Origin: Petrolisthes cinctipes | Taxonomy: Eukaryota; Arthropoda; Malacostraca; Decapoda; Porcellanidae | Assembly: GCA_033782935.1 (NCBI GenBank) | Contig: JAWQEG010000003.1 | Span: 5,344,501 to 5,408,500 of the forward strand | DNA: 64,000 nucleotides | Reading direction: 5' to 3' | Part shown: positions 63,701 through 64,000 of the stretch, in pieces | Position numbering within the stretch: position 1 is the stretch's first letter | How the letters are laid out: the number at the start of each line of letters is the position of its first letter | Position numbers and translations under genes: made by a program | Notes under the pieces: generated by a model | Seen by the model: only the letters and a program-made list of their open reading frames with translations | Told to the model about the DNA's origin: nothing | The model's database searches: none

Positions 63701-64000
63701 TGGGCACCAAAAATATCGATTTTCAGCATGTTTTGGGCCTGAATTTTGAAAATACTCTAACACGGAGTAGGCATGTACAGATCGCTTCTGGGACCCCAAA
63801 ATATCGAACTTTCGGGTGTTTTGAGCCTGAATTTGAGATATAAACGGGTACTGAAGATGCATGCACATATCGACTTTTGTGCACCTAAAAGATCGATTTT
63901 CAGTATGTTTTGAGCATGTATTTTGAAAATACTCTAACAAGGAGTAGGCATGTACAGATCGCTTCTGGGACACCTAAATATCGAATTTTCGGGTGTTTTG
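57780..64000 (+). repeat. 6257-bp segmental duplication, copy 2 (runs off window end)
   Basis: Units start at 57780, 58271, 58772, 59263, 60079, 60574, 61065, 61566, 62057, 62548, 63039 and 63540. The last ~460 bp (63540-64000) are less like copy 1 and more like the unit at 47427 (agtaggcat, gggtacag rather than ggatacag), so the end of the duplicated tract is probably near 63.5 kb. Private changes include cgatctttagc (57785), ctctaaaactgag (~61.28 kb) and gacccgaaaat (~62.12 kb). Confidence 0.88.

Larger units (their letters stand above)
1..64000 (+). repeat. Satellite array, trimeric higher-order repeats of a ~177-bp monomer
   Basis: The entire window is tandem copies of one ~177-bp monomer family, all in the same orientation, roughly 385-390 monomers. 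Landmarks recurring in nearly every monomer are tcgatttt, gaaaatactctaacac (or gaaaatattctagcac), ggcatgtacagat, cttctgggacc and ttttcgggtgttt. Three classes alternate as A-B-C, giving HOR units of 491 or 501 bp. I saw no transposon, inversion, gene, tRNA or low-complexity tract. Within a class, monomers differ by only a few substitutions; between classes they differ by many fixed substitutions plus two fixed deletions. The pattern matches centromeric or pericentromeric satellites of plants and animals. That assignment is by analogy; no CENH3 or cytogenetic evidence can be seen here. The family is not one I recognise. Confidence 0.97.

Noticed and set aside
869..63973. More than a hundred minus-strand open frames of 60-130 codons with near-identical products.
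   Set aside because: They are by-products of the repeat. Monomer B is 59 codons long with no stop in one frame. The frames I checked begin at GTG, which is not a normal eukaryotic start. They recur in every unit, shift frame with each 491-bp unit, and the 10- and 29-bp deletions ignore the frame. No known domain, signal peptide or other coding signature is seen.
1..64000. CRISPR array.
   Set aside because: Regular spacing exists, but the 'spacers' are themselves repeats of the same monomer and the period is ~170-500 bp. There is no short repeat/unique spacer pattern.
1..64000. Tandem gene family or coding minisatellite (for example a repetitive surface protein).
   Set aside because: Class-specific deletions of 10 and 29 bp break every frame. 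No frame stays open for more than about one HOR unit.
1..64000. Ribosomal DNA spacer or telomeric repeat.
   Set aside because: No rRNA sequence is present. The g-rich ttttcgggtgtttt is part of each monomer and is not a short telomere-type tandem.
1..64000. Satellite derived from a transposon end (LTR, Helitron or MITE).
   Set aside because: No terminal repeats, target-site duplications, primer-binding site or coding remnants are seen. Origin from an element cannot be excluded, but nothing here supports it.
1..64000. Naming the species or satellite family.
   Set aside because: Monomer length and HOR layout fit plants and animals alike, and I do not recognise the sequence. A database search with one monomer of each class is needed.

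Overview
The whole 64-kb window is a single, uninterrupted, head-to-tail satellite DNA array. I find no gene, RNA gene, transposon or single-copy sequence. All monomers lie in the same orientation. The basic monomer is about 177 bp (about 41% GC by hand count of one copy). Three diverged classes, here called A, B and C, follow one another as A-B-C and form a trimeric higher-order repeat (HOR). Monomers are numbered from the t of the conserved 'tcgatttt' motif. A is 176 bp, or 166 bp when it carries a 10-bp deletion. B is 177 bp. C is 148 bp because it lacks 29 bp. The HOR is therefore 501 bp (176+177+148) or 491 bp (166+177+148). Monomer length near nucleosome-repeat size, the HOR layout, homogeneity and lack of interruptions suggest a eukaryotic centromeric or pericentromeric satellite. 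Plant is a reasonable guess from the 150-180 bp monomer size, but the sequence alone does not identify the species and I do not recognise the satellite family.

Layout: 1-191 is the end of a unit. 192-868 is a tetramer. 869-8.46 kb contains an imperfect duplication with offset 4293 bp. About 8.5-20.0 kb is a tandem duplication of a 5726-bp block that itself contains an older 2613-bp duplication. 19.5-27.7 kb is two copies of a 4117-bp block in which I noticed no difference. 27.7-33.2 kb is ordinary HOR sequence. 33.2-37.8 kb is a 2300-bp tandem duplication. 39.1-41.4 kb is a 1170-bp tandem duplication. 41.4-48.9 kb is ordinary, with rare variants shared with distant blocks. 49.2-53.8 kb is a 2299-bp tandem duplication. 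51.5-64.0 kb is a 6257-bp tandem duplication that captured the second 2299-bp copy and runs off the window end.

Every duplication length is an exact sum of HOR unit lengths. That is what unequal exchange or conversion in register would give. Departures from the trimer (dimers of 314-325 bp, tetramers of 668-679 bp, 502-bp units and an 816-bp composite) can be traced to hybrid monomers whose two halves belong to different classes. The many open frames on the minus strand are by-products of the repeat: monomer B is a multiple of three (59 codons), the frames recur with every unit, and those I checked begin at GTG.
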